Assembly (NCBI RefSeq): GCF_002237655.1
Contig: NZ_NOKT01000004.1
Location: 1-64,000 of the forward strand
From: Streptomyces sp. XY006
GTDB lineage: Bacteria; Actinomycetota; Actinomycetes; Streptomycetales; Streptomycetaceae
Direction of reading: 5' to 3'
Length of the DNA: 64,000 nt
Part shown: positions 63,157-64,000 of the stretch, one piece after another
Layout of the letters: each line of letters starts with the position of its first letter
Position numbering within the stretch: position 1 is the first letter of the stretch
Program-made: the position numbers and the translations under genes
Notes under the pieces: model-generated
What the model was told of the DNA's origin: nothing
Databases searched by the model: none
Seen by the model: the letters and a program-made list of their open reading frames with translations, nothing else

Positions 63157-64000
63157 TCAGCCCTGCTTGCCCCAGGTCGGGCGGAGGGATACGGCTCGTT
63201 GCCGGAGGCCGGACCACCAGTCCGAGGCCGCCCAGAGCACGCGCGCGGTGGAGCGCGGTGCGAGGACCGCGCGGAGCCTCGCCGCGCGGCCGGCCCCGGC
63301 GCTCAGGCCCGCCGTCACACGGCGGACGTCGTCCGTCAGGCCGGCCGTGAGGCGGGGGTGCGGTGCGTACAGCACCTGCTCCACCGCGTCCGCCGCCCGG
63401 TGCACCGACGCCGCCGCCGTGCCGTCGAGACCGCCCAGCCGGACGATGCGGGCGGCCGCCTTGCGCGGGGTCAGCGACTCGTCCGGCGGGATGCCGAAGT
63501 CCCACGCGGTGTCGGTCAGCTCCTGCCAGACGGCCAGGGTGTGCGGCGCCGCGTCCGCCTCACCGCGGCCGTGTGCCCCCAGCCGTACCGAGCGGGTGCG
63601 CAGGCGCCACAGCATGGGGGCCAGGGGCAGTGCCAGTACCGCGAGACCGGCCAGGGCCCAGGCCAGGAACGCGTACCACTTCGGGCCGTCGTCACCGGTG
63701 GGCAGCACCGCCTGGGGCGACTCGCTGCCACAGCCGCCGTCCAGCTTCTTCTGCTCCGGCGTGCAGCTCTCGCTCCTGGAGGGCGTCGCGGACGGCGCGG
63801 CGGACGTCGACTGGGTCGGGCGGGTGTCGTCCGGCACCGAGCTGCCCGGCGTGTCCGGCAGCGTGTAAGGCGGCATCGAGCCGCGGGTGGGCGTCGGCTC
63901 GAAGCGGGTCCAGCCCACGCCTTCGAAGTACAGCTCGGGCCAGGCGTGCGCGTCACGCAGTCCCACCGACACCGTGCCGTCCGCCTGCGGGGAACCGGGC
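63157..64000 (-). CDS. TgpA-type transglutaminase-like membrane protein, C-terminal part
   Basis: Open to the window edge on its 5' side; about 281 residues remain. It starts within the transglutaminase domain: VSVGLRDAHAWPELYFEG holds the catalytic His, then VGWTRFEPTPTRGSM. A Ser/Thr/Pro-rich linker (with CTPEQKKLDGGCG) precedes one helix (AFLAWALAGLAVLALPLAPM) and a cytoplasmic helical domain of about 150 residues (DUF4129-like). The domain set matches TgpA/DUF3488 proteins with several N-terminal helices, presumably beyond the window. Terminator downstream. Confidence 0.88.
   Translation of the reverse strand, partial: PGSPQADGTVSVGLRDAHAWPELYFEGVGWTRFEPTPTRGSMPPYTLPDTPGSSVPDDTRPTQSTSAAPSATPSRSESCTPEQKKLDGGCGSESPQAVLPTGDDGPKWYAFLAWALAGLAVLALPLAPMLWRLRTRSVRLGAHGRGEADAAPHTLAVWQELTDTAWDFGIPPDESLTPRKAAARIVRLGGLDGTAAASVHRAADAVEQVLYAPHPRLTAGLTDDVRRVTAGLSAGAGRAARLRAVLAPRSTARVLWAASDWWSGLRQRAVSLRPTWGKQG

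Overview
The window is high-GC DNA with GTG/TTG as well as ATG starts, strong third-position G+C, GGAGG-type ribosome sites and long antisense ORF shadows, all typical of Streptomyces. Gene content and order match, from memory, the S. coelicolor chromosome from about SCO2155 (ctaD) down to about SCO2093, just before the division/cell-wall cluster. It is core chromosome: I see no insertion sequence, prophage, CRISPR array, tRNA or rRNA. Many neighbours (ctaE-qcrCAB, trpD, NlpC/P60, pimB-like, fadD15-like, START-like protein, ArsA-like ATPase, plsC, class II DAHP synthase, PASTA kinase, Rv2175c-like, metF) also cluster in M. tuberculosis, so this is an old actinobacterial neighbourhood.

Layout. 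1-7.5 kb: aerobic respiration (3' end of ctaD, ctaF, then ctaE-qcrC-qcrA-qcrB), interrupted by an L,D-transpeptidase lipoprotein and a degenerate receiver protein. 7.6-16.6 kb: trpD; a SAM-IV riboswitch ahead of a cysteine-desulfurase-like enzyme; glycerate kinase plus SLC13 permease; an OmpR-type two-component operon with a small acidic exported protein; a rhomboid protease and a stand-alone Lrp-type RAM protein. 16.7-24.7 kb: a zinc-ribbon protein, a NYN nuclease-like protein, two tandem NlpC/P60 hydrolases, a gluzincin-like lipoprotein, a GT87-like membrane transferase and a PimB-like mannosyltransferase. 24.8-36.2 kb: cholesterol oxidase, acyl-CoA ligase, metallophosphoesterase, SRPBCC protein, ArsA-like protein, SCO2127-like protein, glucokinase, an EEP-family protein, hydrolase and PlsC. 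36.2-42.8 kb: MacRS-like two-component system, phosphofructokinase, and divergent trpEG (with a Trp-codon attenuator) and DAHP synthase. 42.9-45.4 kb: iron storage (bfd, bfr), a Moco oxidoreductase and endonuclease IV. 45.4-53.7 kb: PASTA kinase, thiOSG behind a TPP riboswitch, a FAD reductase, an Rv2175c-like DNA-binding protein, thiE and metF. 53.7-64 kb: a Tyr/Gln-rich membrane protein, a CrtI-like oxidase, a TetR/YhgE/ABC-like operon with its operator, a HEPN-type protein, a methyltransferase, a DUF3040 protein and the C-terminal part of a TgpA-like transglutaminase.

Regulation is the most readable part: two metabolite riboswitches (SAM-IV, TPP), a Trp attenuator, an iron box, OmpR-type direct repeats, two palindromic operators placed inside promoters, and many -10 boxes 6-8 nt before start codons, suggesting leaderless mRNAs. 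The less understood pieces are the SRPBCC/ArsA-like pair with a lysine-less P-loop, the degenerate ABC-like ATPase paired with a YhgE protein, a phosphofructokinase with pyrophosphate-type residues, and a 509-bp G-rich gene-free stretch. Locus numbers and family names are recalled, not looked up.
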